Below are positions 42,210-50,630 of a stretch of 64,000 nucleotides of DNA, in pieces. The notes beneath the pieces are model-generated. The model saw only the letters and a program-made list of their open reading frames with translations, did not search any database and had not been told where the DNA came from. Positions within the stretch are counted from its first letter, which is position 1, and each line of letters starts with the position of its first letter. The position numbers and the translations under genes are program-made. The DNA is from a virus. The DNA lies in IMG/VR virus record IMGVR_UViG_3300036466_000332, positions 62,001 through 126,000 of that record. One strand, written 5' to 3'.

Positions 42210-43734
42210 ATTCATCACTCAAATCTATTTCGGTATTTATCATCCATTCTTGACCTTTTTCTTTATGCCAAATAAATGATTGGTTTCTTGGGTGGGATAA
42301 ATATCCTTTATTAAAATGCCAATCATCCCGACCTGTGACAGATGCTAAGTTTCTAACTATAACACCATTATCTTCTTTTGATAATTCAGAATGTAAGTGA
42401 GCACCATGCCACTCATGGAATGTTGTTTCTGACCAATCCTTTTTTGCTTCAACCTGCATACACCCAAATATCCTTTTTCTTTCTTTATCTAGATGTGTGA
42501 AACCGATTAAGCTTTCCCCATAACGCACATACTTTCTACTTGCCGGGTTGGTATTTACATTTACATCTTCGTTTTCTCTATACCATGATTTTATATTGAC
42601 TATACTGTGGAAGGATGTCATCCAGTCGTGGTTTCCTGGTACCAAGAAAACATTTACTGGTGCTATCTGTGATAATAGATCTATTCCCATTATTAAAATC
42701 TTTTGACCTTCTATGTACATCTTCTGCCATCTGTCATCGTTTCTTTGTATTGTGCCTTTTGTGGTTCTACCATATGTATCATCAAAATTAAAGAAATCAT
42801 TACCTATTGGAAATATGATTTTTTCGATTCTATCTTTAAGGTTGGTTTCTAAAATTTTAGATATGACGTCATTTATAACATACATGAACCTTTCTTTTGC
42901 TATATCTGTGTCATAAGACTCTCCGGTTTCTGGATGCCAAGCTAATTTATTTAAATGTAGATCTACAATTGGGACTTCCAGAAGTAAATCTTTTTTAACA
43001 TCTTCTTTTTGTTTTAGTTTGGGTAATTTGGGAGGATTATATATTTGTGCGAATTCAACAAAATGAGATGTCACTAAATCGTGGATTTTATGAATGAAGA
43101 AATCTTTTTTCTTATATTTTTCATTTTCCCTTATTATCTTTTTTATTTCCTTTTCTTCTATTTTCTGAAAAAAGTCATCCTTTTCTCTTTCCAGATGGTC
43201 TTCTACTAATGGGTCTACACCAAACTTCTCTATTTCTTCGTCGGTGTATTCTATATCGTCATGTATAAACCCGAATGCATTCTGCAACATAAGGAAATGT
43301 TTTCTTCTTATTTTGTGTTTTTTACATATCTCAGGTATCTTAAGATATCTGCTTGCTCTACCTTTTGGGTCACAATAATCCCTTCTTATTTCCCTGTATT
43401 TTTCTTTTGTTATTGGGAAGGTATCTTTACCATCTGTAATAACCCAAAAATCACCATTATCTTTTTTTTCTATTCTCTCTTCTACATTGGCTTCTTTTGT
43501 ACCTACTTCTTGACCCTCGAAACTATCCTCAAACACCCATTCTTTTGCTGAACGGATGTATTTTAAACCATTATCCTTCACAAATCTAGAGATTGTTGTT
43601 GAATGAACACCATAATCTTTTGCTATCGATTCTCTTTCGTTGTTGTTTAATCTTTTTTTGAAATCCTCTAAAATAGATCTCTTTTCTTTTTTATTTTTAT
43701 TTTCGAATTGTTTTTTAAATTCGTTCCATTCCAA
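42178..43734 (-). CDS. Calcineurin-like metallophosphoesterase with N-terminal HTH
   Basis: 518 residues from a TTG behind GGCGGTG. Residues 25-60 form a helix-turn-helix (IAKDYGVHSTTISRFVKDNGL). Residues 235-500 form a metallophosphoesterase: VDLHLNKLAW (D-x-H), IGNDFFNFDD (G-[DN]), PGNHDW (G-N-H-D), and late GAHLHSEL (H-x-H). All metal ligands are present except that the second site starts GND rather than GDxxD. It may cut or dephosphorylate nucleic acid; the HTH suggests it binds DNA. Unlike SbcD it lacks any obvious partner interface. Minus strand, late-type promoter. Confidence 0.72.
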   Translation of the reverse strand: MEWNEFKKQFENKNKKEKRSILEDFKKRLNNNERESIAKDYGVHSTTISRFVKDNGLKYIRSAKEWVFEDSFEGQEVGTKEANVEERIEKKDNGDFWVITDGKDTFPITKEKYREIRRDYCDPKGRASRYLKIPEICKKHKIRRKHFLMLQNAFGFIHDDIEYTDEEIEKFGVDPLVEDHLEREKDDFFQKIEEKEIKKIIRENEKYKKKDFFIHKIHDLVTSHFVEFAQIYNPPKLPKLKQKEDVKKDLLLEVPIVDLHLNKLAWHPETGESYDTDIAKERFMYVINDVISKILETNLKDRIEKIIFPIGNDFFNFDDTYGRTTKGTIQRNDDRWQKMYIEGQKILIMGIDLLSQIAPVNVFLVPGNHDWMTSFHSIVNIKSWYRENEDVNVNTNPASRKYVRYGESLIGFTHLDKERKRIFGCMQVEAKKDWSETTFHEWHGAHLHSELSKEDNGVIVRNLASVTGRDDWHFNKGYLSHPRNQSFIWHKEKGQEWMINTEIDLSDEYEECNNRITL

Positions 43735-43772
43735 GATCTTTCACCGCCTTATAATTATTTATAAAAACGTTC

Positions 43773-43784
43773 TACACAATTGTT
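43773..43784 (-). promoter_or_regulatory. Late-type promoter motif (AACA-N6-TA)
   Basis: AACAATTGTGTA followed by G on the minus strand, 39 bases before the phosphoesterase start. Confidence 0.5.
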
Positions 43785-43870
43785 AAAATCGGGTGTTGAA
43801 ATTTGGGGTTTTAAAAAATTATATCCAAACAAAAATATGAAGAAAAATAATTAAAAAGGAGCTGATGGTT

Positions 43871-44824
43871 TTGGATAAAAAAATAAGATTAAAGATGAGT
43901 GATTTACAGTTTGATGAAAATGTTTCAGATATTTTTTTAAATAAAATAAATGTTCCATTACCGATGGTGGGGGATTATCCAGTACAGGAGACTTTGGATA
44001 TACTTCGGACTGGTAGTGTTAGGTCTAAAGGCAAAAGATATAATATTTTAAAATATATCAAATCAGTTTATGCTCCGGTTCATATAGACGATGGGGGGTC
44101 TGGAAGAGGATTTTTGTATCCTTATAGAAAAGAGACATATATAGATGTCTTAAAAGAAATATCTTCATATGTTGATTTGATTATAACTTATCCCGATGGT
44201 GAACCAGATATAATGGAGGAGTATATTAGTTACGGAGCAAATGGCTTTATGGTTACAAATTGGAAAGAAGAATATCAGAAGATTAAAAATAACTATGAAG
44301 TGAGTATATCAAGAAGTGTAGTTGGGAATGCGTATAATAAAAATTTCGATGGTGGGTTTGATGGGTACGTTGTCCCAGACGGAGGTTTATTGGATTATGA
44401 TTTATTAGAAAAAATTAAAAAAGATGATAGAAATTTCAGTGGTATGCCAAATTTATTGTGTAAAACGACTTGTCCATATTTAGACGAGCATGTTTTGTAT
44501 TTGAAAGAAAATGGTAGATTTGATTATACATGGGATAAATATCATAGTTGTCCATCGAATACTAAAAAAAGTTTTTTTATACCAAGACCTGTTTTGGTTA
44601 AACTTCTAAGAGAAGGGTACATTGATAGTGTAAAACTAGTTGGCAGAAACTCTTATTTAGAAAAAAATATAAGTGTACTTTTATATTATATTTTTGGGGA
44701 AGCCTACCCTAATATTGAAAAAATATACAACCATATCGTGGTCAACAATAATTGGATGTTCTCTAATATGGTGTCTTTAAATTGTAAGTATGACTGTCTA
44801 AATTGTGATAGAAAATGTTACTAA
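43871..44824 (+). CDS. U32-like (UbiU/UbiV/RlhA-type) protein, first copy
   Basis: About 317 residues; TTG at 43871 has the usual 9-base spacer from AAGGAG. The sequence reads as a beta/alpha barrel with a cysteine set near its end: LLCKTTCPYLDEH, HSCP, then IPRPVLVKLLREGYIDSVKLVGR, and a CKYDCLNCDRKC cluster at the C-terminus. The same order (C-x3-C ... H-x-x-[HY] ... C ... P ... Y-x-D-x-x-K-[IL]-x-G-R ... CxxC) is in the protein at 62905. U32-type enzymes hold an iron-sulfur cluster and hydroxylate quinones or RNA bases. The classical U32 signature is not visible, so the call is by layout. Confidence 0.5.
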   Translation: MDKKIRLKMSDLQFDENVSDIFLNKINVPLPMVGDYPVQETLDILRTGSVRSKGKRYNILKYIKSVYAPVHIDDGGSGRGFLYPYRKETYIDVLKEISSYVDLIITYPDGEPDIMEEYISYGANGFMVTNWKEEYQKIKNNYEVSISRSVVGNAYNKNFDGGFDGYVVPDGGLLDYDLLEKIKKDDRNFSGMPNLLCKTTCPYLDEHVLYLKENGRFDYTWDKYHSCPSNTKKSFFIPRPVLVKLLREGYIDSVKLVGRNSYLEKNISVLLYYIFGEAYPNIEKIYNHIVVNNNWMFSNMVSLNCKYDCLNCDRKCY

Positions 44825-44853
44825 AATCAAAAATATTTGGAGGTTTTTAATCA

Positions 44854-47800
44854 ATGAAAACTGTTGTAAAAAGAGATGGCAAAGAAACTGAGTATAAACC
44901 TGAAAAGATAAAGAATGCGGTATTAAAGGCTGCGACTGAAGTGGATGCAAAAGATCCTGAGACTATTTCGGTTAGGATGATGAAGACCGTGGATAATCTT
45001 TTAGAAAAGCACTATTATAAAGAAGATGAGACCCCTAGTGTTGAAGAAATACAAGATTTAGTGGAAAAAGGTTTAGTTTATGATAATAACTATGAGGTTT
45101 CTAAAGCATATATTCTGTACAGAGAAAAACAAAATGAGAGAAGAAAGTTTAAGAATAAAGATAATGGGTTACTTCCACATGATTATCTTAGTGATTTTAA
45201 ACATATAGTAAACCCTTTCCCAACAGAACTGGGACAATTCATTTATTATAGAACTTATTCTAGATGGCTTGAAAAAGAAGAAAGAAGAGAAAATTGGTGG
45301 GAGACAGTTAAAAGAGCAGTAGAATACAATACATCTTTATTACCAACCAGTAAAAAAGAAATGAAAAAATTATATAAAAATGTTTTTTCATTTAAGAATT
45401 TCTTAGCTGGTAGAACACTTTGGGCTGGCGGTGGAGAGGTAAGTAAGAAATATCCTATGAGTAATTTTAACTGCTCATTTACTGTGCTTGATTCTATAGA
45501 GTCTTACGGTGATATTTTTTATCTTCTGATGTTGGGGAGTGGTACCGGATTTCGAGTTCTTCCGGAGGATGTCGATAAGTTACCTAAATTCAGAACAGAT
45601 ATAAAGGTCATAAATAAATCATATGAGCCTAGAGATAAACCGTATAGGAATGAGCACACAGAATTAGTCTTTAATAAGAATATTGCAACTATACATGTTG
45701 GTGATTCAAAAGAGGGTTGGGTTCAGTCTTTATTGAGATATTTTGATCTACTGACCAATTCAATATACAGGGATATAGATACTGTTGTTTTTGAATATGA
45801 TTCTGTGCGACCTAAAGGGGAGAAACTTGAGACATTTGGTGGAACAGCCTCTGGATATGAGAGCTTAGAGAGAATGTTTAAAAAGATAGATACTATTTTA
45901 AATGGTGTTAAAAAGGAAAAATTAGATGGTATGAATAGATATAGTTTAAGACCTATAGACGCAATGGATTTTGCGAATGTTATAGCTGAGAACGTGGTTT
46001 CTGGTGGTGTAAGAAGATCATCGCAAATATGTTTGTTTTCGGCTGATGATAAAGAAATTATAGAAGCAAAATCGAACCTATATAAACAGGTTGACGGTGA
46101 ATGGGTCTTAAATGAAGAGATTTCCCATAGACAAATGAGCAATAATACTATATATTATGAAGATAAACCATCTAAAGAGCAATTATCTTGGCATGTTAAA
46201 CAAATGAGATTCTCTGGTGAACCTGGTTTCTTAAATGTAGAAGAAGCTAAAAGAAGAAGAGAAGATTTTAATGGAGTTAATCCTTGTTTCACTGGTGATA
46301 TGAAACTACTAACTGATGATGGATACAAAACATTTGAAGAATTGAATGGTAAAAATGTCGGTGTTGTCAATATTAATGGTGAAGTCACAAATGGTAAGGT
46401 TTGGTCGAATGGTGTTAAAGATGTGATAGAATTAAAAACCTCTGATGGTAAAGGTATCAGATGTACACCCGACCATATTTTTATGGATAGTGATGGAAAC
46501 GAAATAGAAGCAAAAGATATGAAACACAAAAGAGTGATGCCAGCATTCTATAAAAATACTAAAAATAATACTCTATATTCTGTTTTGGGATTCATACAGG
46601 GTGACGGAAGTCTGACTAGATTAAATAGTGAAACACATAAAGGTATAGAGATTAATTTATCAAAGAAAGACGATGATGTTTTAGATCTGTTGGAAGGTGG
46701 TCAAAAACAAGCAAGGGAAAGAGTATACTACACCGGTGCTTATCAGGATGAATTGATAGAGTTAAAATTTAGTTCTGAAAGATTACCTAACAGAACATTA
46801 CCTGAAACATTTGATGAGTGGGATATAGATAAGAAAAAGAACTTCATTAAAGGTCTATATTCTGCAAATGGATCTGTTATTGGTGGTGAGGGTAGAGGTA
46901 GAGTCACACTCAAGTCAACGTGTAAAGATTTAATAAAACATGTCAGTGAATTCTTAAAAAGTATATGCATTGATAACTATATAACAACAAATAAAGCAAA
47001 AGAAAATGAATTTCAGAATGGTAGTTATGAAATGAAAGAAAGTTATGATCTTAATATTGGAAAACATTCTGAGAGACTGAAGTTTTATAGAGAAATTGGT
47101 TTTATTCAAGAATACAAAGAATTAAAATTAAAAAGATACCTTAAACTCAATGCACCAAAAGTAATATCTATTAATGAAATAGGTGAAGAGGAAGTTTATG
47201 ATTTTAATGAACCTGAAACACACTGGGGTGTAGTTGAAGGTTGTGTTGTACACAATTGCGCAGAAATTCTTTTAGACTCAAAAGGTGTTTGTAATTTAAC
47301 CACTACAAATTGTATGATGTTTGTTAATGACGGTGAATTGGATAGAGAAGGTATATTGGAAGCTCAAAGATTAGCTGCAAGAGCTGGATACCGTATGGCC
47401 AATGTGGAGTTTGAATTAAATGATTGGGACAGAATCAATGAGAGAGATAGACTCATTGGTGTGTCTATTACAGGGTGGCAGGATATGGTCAATGCACTTG
47501 GATGGGATGATTCTTTTAAAGAAGCCCTGAATAAAAAAGACGAACTTATATCATCTTATTTAACAGGTGGAAAGACTGGGGATGGATATTTACCTTCGGG
47601 TATATTAAAACAGATCAAACTACTGAATGATATGAAGAAGGCAGCTATCGATGGTGCTGAAAGTTTAGCAGCAGAAGTTGGTGGGATTGAACCTAAACTT
47701 GTCACCACAGTTAAACCAGAAGGCACACAATCACAAATGCCAACTGTTTCCAGTGGTCTCCATTATTCACATAGCCCTTATTTTATTAGAAGGGTTCGTA

Positions 47801-48285
47801 TATCAGGTACAGATCCTTTAGTAGATGTTTGCGATGAATTGGGTTACACGATTAAACCTGAAAATGGTCATGATCCTGAAAATCCAGAAACAGTAGTATT
47901 GGAGTTTCCTGTTAAAGCACCTGATGGTATAACTAAAGCAGATGTCAGTGCTATAGAGCAATTAGAGATGTATAGAATGTTTATGAAAACATATGTTGAC
48001 CATAATGCATCAATTACTGTCCATGTTCGAGACGATGAATGGGGTGATGTTGAAAAATGGTTATGGGATAATTGGGATGATGTTGTTGGTGTTTCATTTA
48101 TTTCGTATAACGATAATTTCTATGATCTTATGCCGTATGAAGAAATTGATGAAGAAACTTATTTAGAAATGGAAGATAATATGAAACCCTTTAGAACTTC
48201 TCTAATAAGTAAATATGAAATAGAGCACAAAGAAAGACTGATCGATGATTCTTCATGTGAGTCAGGTGCTTGTCCAGTAAGATAA
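44854..48285 (+). CDS. nrdJ: Class II (adenosylcobalamin) ribonucleotide reductase with intein
   Basis: A 1143-codon gene. Residues 1-95 are an ATP-cone (VKRDGKETEYKPEKIKNAV). SNFNCSF places one active-site cysteine at about residue 207. After LGSGTGFR comes the barrel; residues 478-801 are an intein, then C-A-E-I-L-L (the radical cysteine at about 802), followed by CNLTT, and VKPEGTQSQ with the phosphate-loop character. The C-terminus ends CESGACPVR with two redox cysteines. The domain order fits the monomeric Lactobacillus-type triphosphate reductase rather than class I NrdA. It converts ribonucleotides to deoxyribonucleotides for phage DNA. Confidence 0.88.
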   Translation: MKTVVKRDGKETEYKPEKIKNAVLKAATEVDAKDPETISVRMMKTVDNLLEKHYYKEDETPSVEEIQDLVEKGLVYDNNYEVSKAYILYREKQNERRKFKNKDNGLLPHDYLSDFKHIVNPFPTELGQFIYYRTYSRWLEKEERRENWWETVKRAVEYNTSLLPTSKKEMKKLYKNVFSFKNFLAGRTLWAGGGEVSKKYPMSNFNCSFTVLDSIESYGDIFYLLMLGSGTGFRVLPEDVDKLPKFRTDIKVINKSYEPRDKPYRNEHTELVFNKNIATIHVGDSKEGWVQSLLRYFDLLTNSIYRDIDTVVFEYDSVRPKGEKLETFGGTASGYESLERMFKKIDTILNGVKKEKLDGMNRYSLRPIDAMDFANVIAENVVSGGVRRSSQICLFSADDKEIIEAKSNLYKQVDGEWVLNEEISHRQMSNNTIYYEDKPSKEQLSWHVKQMRFSGEPGFLNVEEAKRRREDFNGVNPCFTGDMKLLTDDGYKTFEELNGKNVGVVNINGEVTNGKVWSNGVKDVIELKTSDGKGIRCTPDHIFMDSDGNEIEAKDMKHKRVMPAFYKNTKNNTLYSVLGFIQGDGSLTRLNSETHKGIEINLSKKDDDVLDLLEGGQKQARERVYYTGAYQDELIELKFSSERLPNRTLPETFDEWDIDKKKNFIKGLYSANGSVIGGEGRGRVTLKSTCKDLIKHVSEFLKSICIDNYITTNKAKENEFQNGSYEMKESYDLNIGKHSERLKFYREIGFIQEYKELKLKRYLKLNAPKVISINEIGEEEVYDFNEPETHWGVVEGCVVHNCAEILLDSKGVCNLTTTNCMMFVNDGELDREGILEAQRLAARAGYRMANVEFELNDWDRINERDRLIGVSITGWQDMVNALGWDDSFKEALNKKDELISSYLTGGKTGDGYLPSGILKQIKLLNDMKKAAIDGAESLAAEVGGIEPKLVTTVKPEGTQSQMPTVSSGLHYSHSPYFIRRVRISGTDPLVDVCDELGYTIKPENGHDPENPETVVLEFPVKAPDGITKADVSAIEQLEMYRMFMKTYVDHNASITVHVRDDEWGDVEKWLWDNWDDVVGVSFISYNDNFYDLMPYEEIDEETYLEMEDNMKPFRTSLISKYEIEHKERLIDDSSCESGACPVR
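46285..47256 (+). other. Intein with LAGLIDADG endonuclease domain
   Basis: 324 codons inserted before the catalytic radical cysteine. It starts at Cys (CFTGDMKLL, block A), has block B CTPDHIF, endonuclease motifs LGFIQGDGSL and IKGLYSANGSV, and ends VYDFNE ... GCVVHN followed by Cys of the extein. The last Asn and next Cys are the splice residues. The second endonuclease motif has Asn where Asp is usual, so homing activity may be lost. Confidence 0.85.
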
Positions 48286-48292
48286 ATATAAT

Positions 48293-48323
48293 AGGTGGGT
48301 GGTTTTAAAAATCATCCACCTTT
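48293..48323 (+). terminator. Possible terminator
   Basis: Stem AGGTGG / CCACCT, extended by G-T pairs, followed by only a short T run. Perhaps partial, as the next start is 20 bases beyond. Confidence 0.5.
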
Positions 48324-48342
48324 AATATGTGGGGTGTATTAA

Positions 48343-48813
48343 ATGATAAAATATATGGTTGGTGACCTATTAGAAGCTAAAGAAGATATAATCTGTCATC
48401 AGGTTAATTGTCAGGGTGCCTTTGGTGCTGGTATAGCTAAACAGATAGCTAAAGAATACCCAGAATCTAAAAAGAGTTATGTGGAATATTGTGAGAGATA
48501 TAATGATATTCTTGGGGATTGTTTGGTTACTAAAGAAGATGATTTATGGGTTGCTAATTTATTTGGTCAAGATTATTATGGTAGATATGGTTATTACTAT
48601 GAGAAATATAACCGACAAACAAATTATGATGCTTTAAAAAAAGCTATGGTGTTATTAGTTAATGAATATCCTGATAAATCGTATGCTTTCCCTTATTTGA
48701 TTGGTTGTGGATTAGCAGGCGGTGACTGGGAAATAGTTTTGGGTATAATTGGGGACGTTTTCAAAGACAACAGTGTTGTTATATATGATTTAGAAAATAA
48801 GAGAGGTGTATAA
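48343..48813 (+). CDS. Macro-domain protein (ADP-ribose binding)
   Basis: 156 residues behind a GGGGTG box. The macro-domain motifs are in order: YMVGDLLE and HQVNCQGAFGAGIAKQIAKEYP (N-[CA]-Q-G-x-x-G-[AK]-G), then NLFGQ, and a late YAFPYLIGCGLAGGDWE (P-x-I-G-x-G-L-x-G-G). These bind the ADP-ribose diphosphate and distal ribose. It may hydrolyse ADP-ribose monophosphate or ADP-ribosylated protein, nucleic acid or base; a phage copy could reverse host ADP-ribosylation defences. That last point is inference. Confidence 0.85.
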   Translation: MIKYMVGDLLEAKEDIICHQVNCQGAFGAGIAKQIAKEYPESKKSYVEYCERYNDILGDCLVTKEDDLWVANLFGQDYYGRYGYYYEKYNRQTNYDALKKAMVLLVNEYPDKSYAFPYLIGCGLAGGDWEIVLGIIGDVFKDNSVVIYDLENKRGV

Positions 48814-48815
48814 AA

Positions 48816-49466
48816 ATGATCTATATCCTTTCAGGACCAACATGTTCGGGTAAGACAACCATTGGAAAAAGATCTAAACTTCCTGAATTAATTTCACATA
48901 CATCAAGAGATATGAGGGAAGGAGAAGTACATGGTGAGACATATTATTTTGTGACAAAGGATGATATATCGAAAATGGACAAAGTAGAGTTCACCGAATA
49001 TGGTGGGGGTATATTACACACTCTAAAGAATTTTCTCAAAAAACACGACATGTATGGTTTCGCTAATATGATAAACGATAGTGGTTCAAACTATTATTGT
49101 CTATCAAAAAAAGAAGTAGAAAAAAAACTTGACAAATACAAAGATGTTTTTGTGATAATGGACAAAGTGGGTATTGAAATCATGCGTGAAAAATATAAAG
49201 AAGAAGTTGTCGTTATTTATATAGATGTACCAATCAAACAGTTAGTAAAAAGAGTCTTTAAAAGAGATGGTTTTATTAAAGGTATAAATAGACTTTTCCA
49301 TATGTATGTAACTAAAGAAAGGGATAACGAGTATATTGCGGACTTCGTTATAGATAATTCTGACGGACATTTAAAATATGCTGTTCAAACATTTAAGAAT
49401 ATAATACTTGGTAATAGAGTAGAGGATTATAAAGATATATTTAGAACAGATTATATGCATCTATAA
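48816..49466 (+). CDS. Guanylate-kinase-like P-loop kinase
   Basis: 216 residues. The N-terminus has ILSGPTCSGKTT (Walker A, G-x4-GKT) and residues 28-45 carry SHTSRDMREGEVHGETYYFV, the guanylate kinase TTR-x-x-R-x-G-E-x-x-G-x-x-Y-x-F pattern with the GMP-binding Ser, Arg and Tyr positions. The next R-[DE] helix and lid are less conserved and a longer C-terminal region follows. It may phosphorylate GMP/dGMP or a modified nucleotide; identity of the substrate is open. Start is ATG 48816, two bases after the macro-domain gene, behind AGAGGTG, so the two are coupled. Confidence 0.75.
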   Translation: MIYILSGPTCSGKTTIGKRSKLPELISHTSRDMREGEVHGETYYFVTKDDISKMDKVEFTEYGGGILHTLKNFLKKHDMYGFANMINDSGSNYYCLSKKEVEKKLDKYKDVFVIMDKVGIEIMREKYKEEVVVIYIDVPIKQLVKRVFKRDGFIKGINRLFHMYVTKERDNEYIADFVIDNSDGHLKYAVQTFKNIILGNRVEDYKDIFRTDYMHL

Positions 49467-49472
49467 AGGAAA

Positions 49473-49496
49473 CGGGGTATTCAACCCCGTTTTTAT
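49473..49496. terminator. Terminator between convergent genes
   Basis: Stem ACGGGG / CCCCGT with five T residues on the plus strand and a T-rich tract on the minus strand. Confidence 0.75.
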
Positions 49497-49984
49497 ATTC
49501 TGTCGTATATGGTTCTTTGGTTGGTTGCCTCTGTGTTATCAACATACTTCATATTGTATAGGTCTTTATTATCTCTATTGTAACCATCAAATAAAAAGTT
49601 ATATGCTATGTAACCAATGACTGCTCTTTTATTGTATTTATTTACCGATACTTTTGTACATTTTTTTTCTTCTATACAAAAGATGAGTGTTTCTTTAAAA
49701 TACCCTTTGTCTTTATATTTCCCTAAGATATATATATCATGTATAAAACTTTTATCTTCATTTAATGCTAATAGACCAGCAGGTACATTGTTTTTAAAAG
49801 ATATAACATATACGTCTGTATCGTCATCGTGTAATAATTCTTTATTAGCTTCACTATAATCTATTTCTTTTAGATATTCGTCTATTTCTTTATCTGTTTC
49901 TAAAGGGTTTAGTTTTAGGTTAGTTGCTTTCTTACCTTTTGTTTTTATCTCAAATAAGGCATCCTGAAAAGTTTTTCTAGCCAC
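49493..49984 (-). CDS. GNAT-like acetyltransferase (tentative)
   Basis: 163 residues from a GTG behind GAGGTG. The middle has the GNAT order: VPAGLLALNEDK (strand with G-x-[AL]), FIHDIYILGKYKDKGYFKETLIFCIEE (the acetyl-CoA-binding strand-turn-helix, with K-x-K-G in place of R-x-x-G-x-G), then VSVNKYNKRAVIGYIAYNFLFDGYN (N-x-x-A ... Y-x-x-x-G-[FY]). The substrate is unknown. The N-terminal 45 residues are a charged helix without known match. Confidence 0.5.
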   Translation of the reverse strand: MARKTFQDALFEIKTKGKKATNLKLNPLETDKEIDEYLKEIDYSEANKELLHDDDTDVYVISFKNNVPAGLLALNEDKSFIHDIYILGKYKDKGYFKETLIFCIEEKKCTKVSVNKYNKRAVIGYIAYNFLFDGYNRDNKDLYNMKYVDNTEATNQRTIYDRI

Positions 49985-50012
49985 TATTTTTCACACCTCA
50001 CTTTAATAATAA

Positions 50013-50037
50013 ATGGTAGGGGTTCCCCCTACCATTT
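50013..50037 (-). terminator. Terminator, minus strand
   Basis: Stem ATGGTAGGGG / CCCCTACCAT, short loop, T-rich on both sides. It closes the structural operon ending at 50044. Confidence 0.75.
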
Positions 50038-50043
50038 TTATGT

Positions 50044-50457
50044 TTACTCTTCATCCTTTTTTTCTTCTTCATCTTTTTTCTTTTTGGATGAAGATTTCTT
50101 ATATTTTTTCTTGGAAGATGTATATGATTTTTCTTCCTTTTCATCAGCACTGGATTTTGATTTTTCTGTGTTCACTTTTGTTTTGGGTTCTCTTTTTTTG
50201 GGTTTAGATTCTTCTTGAATCTTTTCCCAAACTTCTTTAGCACCTTTATCTCCACGCTTAATCATTTTTTGGATATATTTCTCATCCACATCGACATTTA
50301 CACCGGAAGGTGTTACAACCTTTACTTTATGACCTTCATTAACAACATTCATTAATGTTTTGAGATTAACAAGTGTTGGTGTCATAATTGGTGCCTGCAT
50401 TCCCAGTGTTTCTACTATACCATCAGATTCGATTAAAATTTTTAATTTCTTTGACAT
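50044..50457 (-). CDS. Hypothetical protein with lysine-rich tail
   Basis: 137 residues, ATG behind AAGGAGG. Residues 1-80 read as a compact alpha/beta domain (LKILIESDGIVETLG ... HKVKVVTPSGVNVDVDEKYI); the C-terminal 55 residues are a lysine/glutamate/serine tail, ending KKDEE. Such tails occur on DNA-binding or virion proteins. It lies in a minus-strand operon with virion-type genes. Function unknown. Confidence 0.62.
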   Translation of the reverse strand: MSKKLKILIESDGIVETLGMQAPIMTPTLVNLKTLMNVVNEGHKVKVVTPSGVNVDVDEKYIQKMIKRGDKGAKEVWEKIQEESKPKKREPKTKVNTEKSKSSADEKEEKSYTSSKKKYKKSSSKKKKDEEEKKDEE

Positions 50458-50477
50458 TTAAAATCCTCCTTGAAATT

Positions 50478-50606
50478 TTATAAACTATAATCTCCATTTT
50501 CTTCTTCTGAGCTTTCTAAGATGTCAGAAGTTAAAAGTATATCAAAATGTGTCATATTGTTGGTGGTATCCATAACCGAATTAATCATATCAGCTATAAG
50601 GTCCAT
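50478..50606 (-). CDS. Small acidic protein, 42 aa
   Basis: ATG at 50606 behind AAGGGGG with a 10-base spacer, open for 42 codons. The peptide is acidic (MDLIADMINSVMDTTNNM then HFDILLTSD, ending EEENGDYSL). It fills the gap between two genes of the same operon with good spacing, so it is probably real. No known family. Confidence 0.55.
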   Translation of the reverse strand: MDLIADMINSVMDTTNNMTHFDILLTSDILESSEEENGDYSL

Positions 50607-50630
50607 TCATACATACCCCCTTAATAAATT

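Noticed and set aside
42178-43734. Calling the phosphoesterase SbcD/gp47, partner of the SbcC-like ATPase
   Set aside because: It carries an N-terminal HTH and lacks the usual SbcD capping pattern, and its gene is on the opposite strand with a separate promoter motif.
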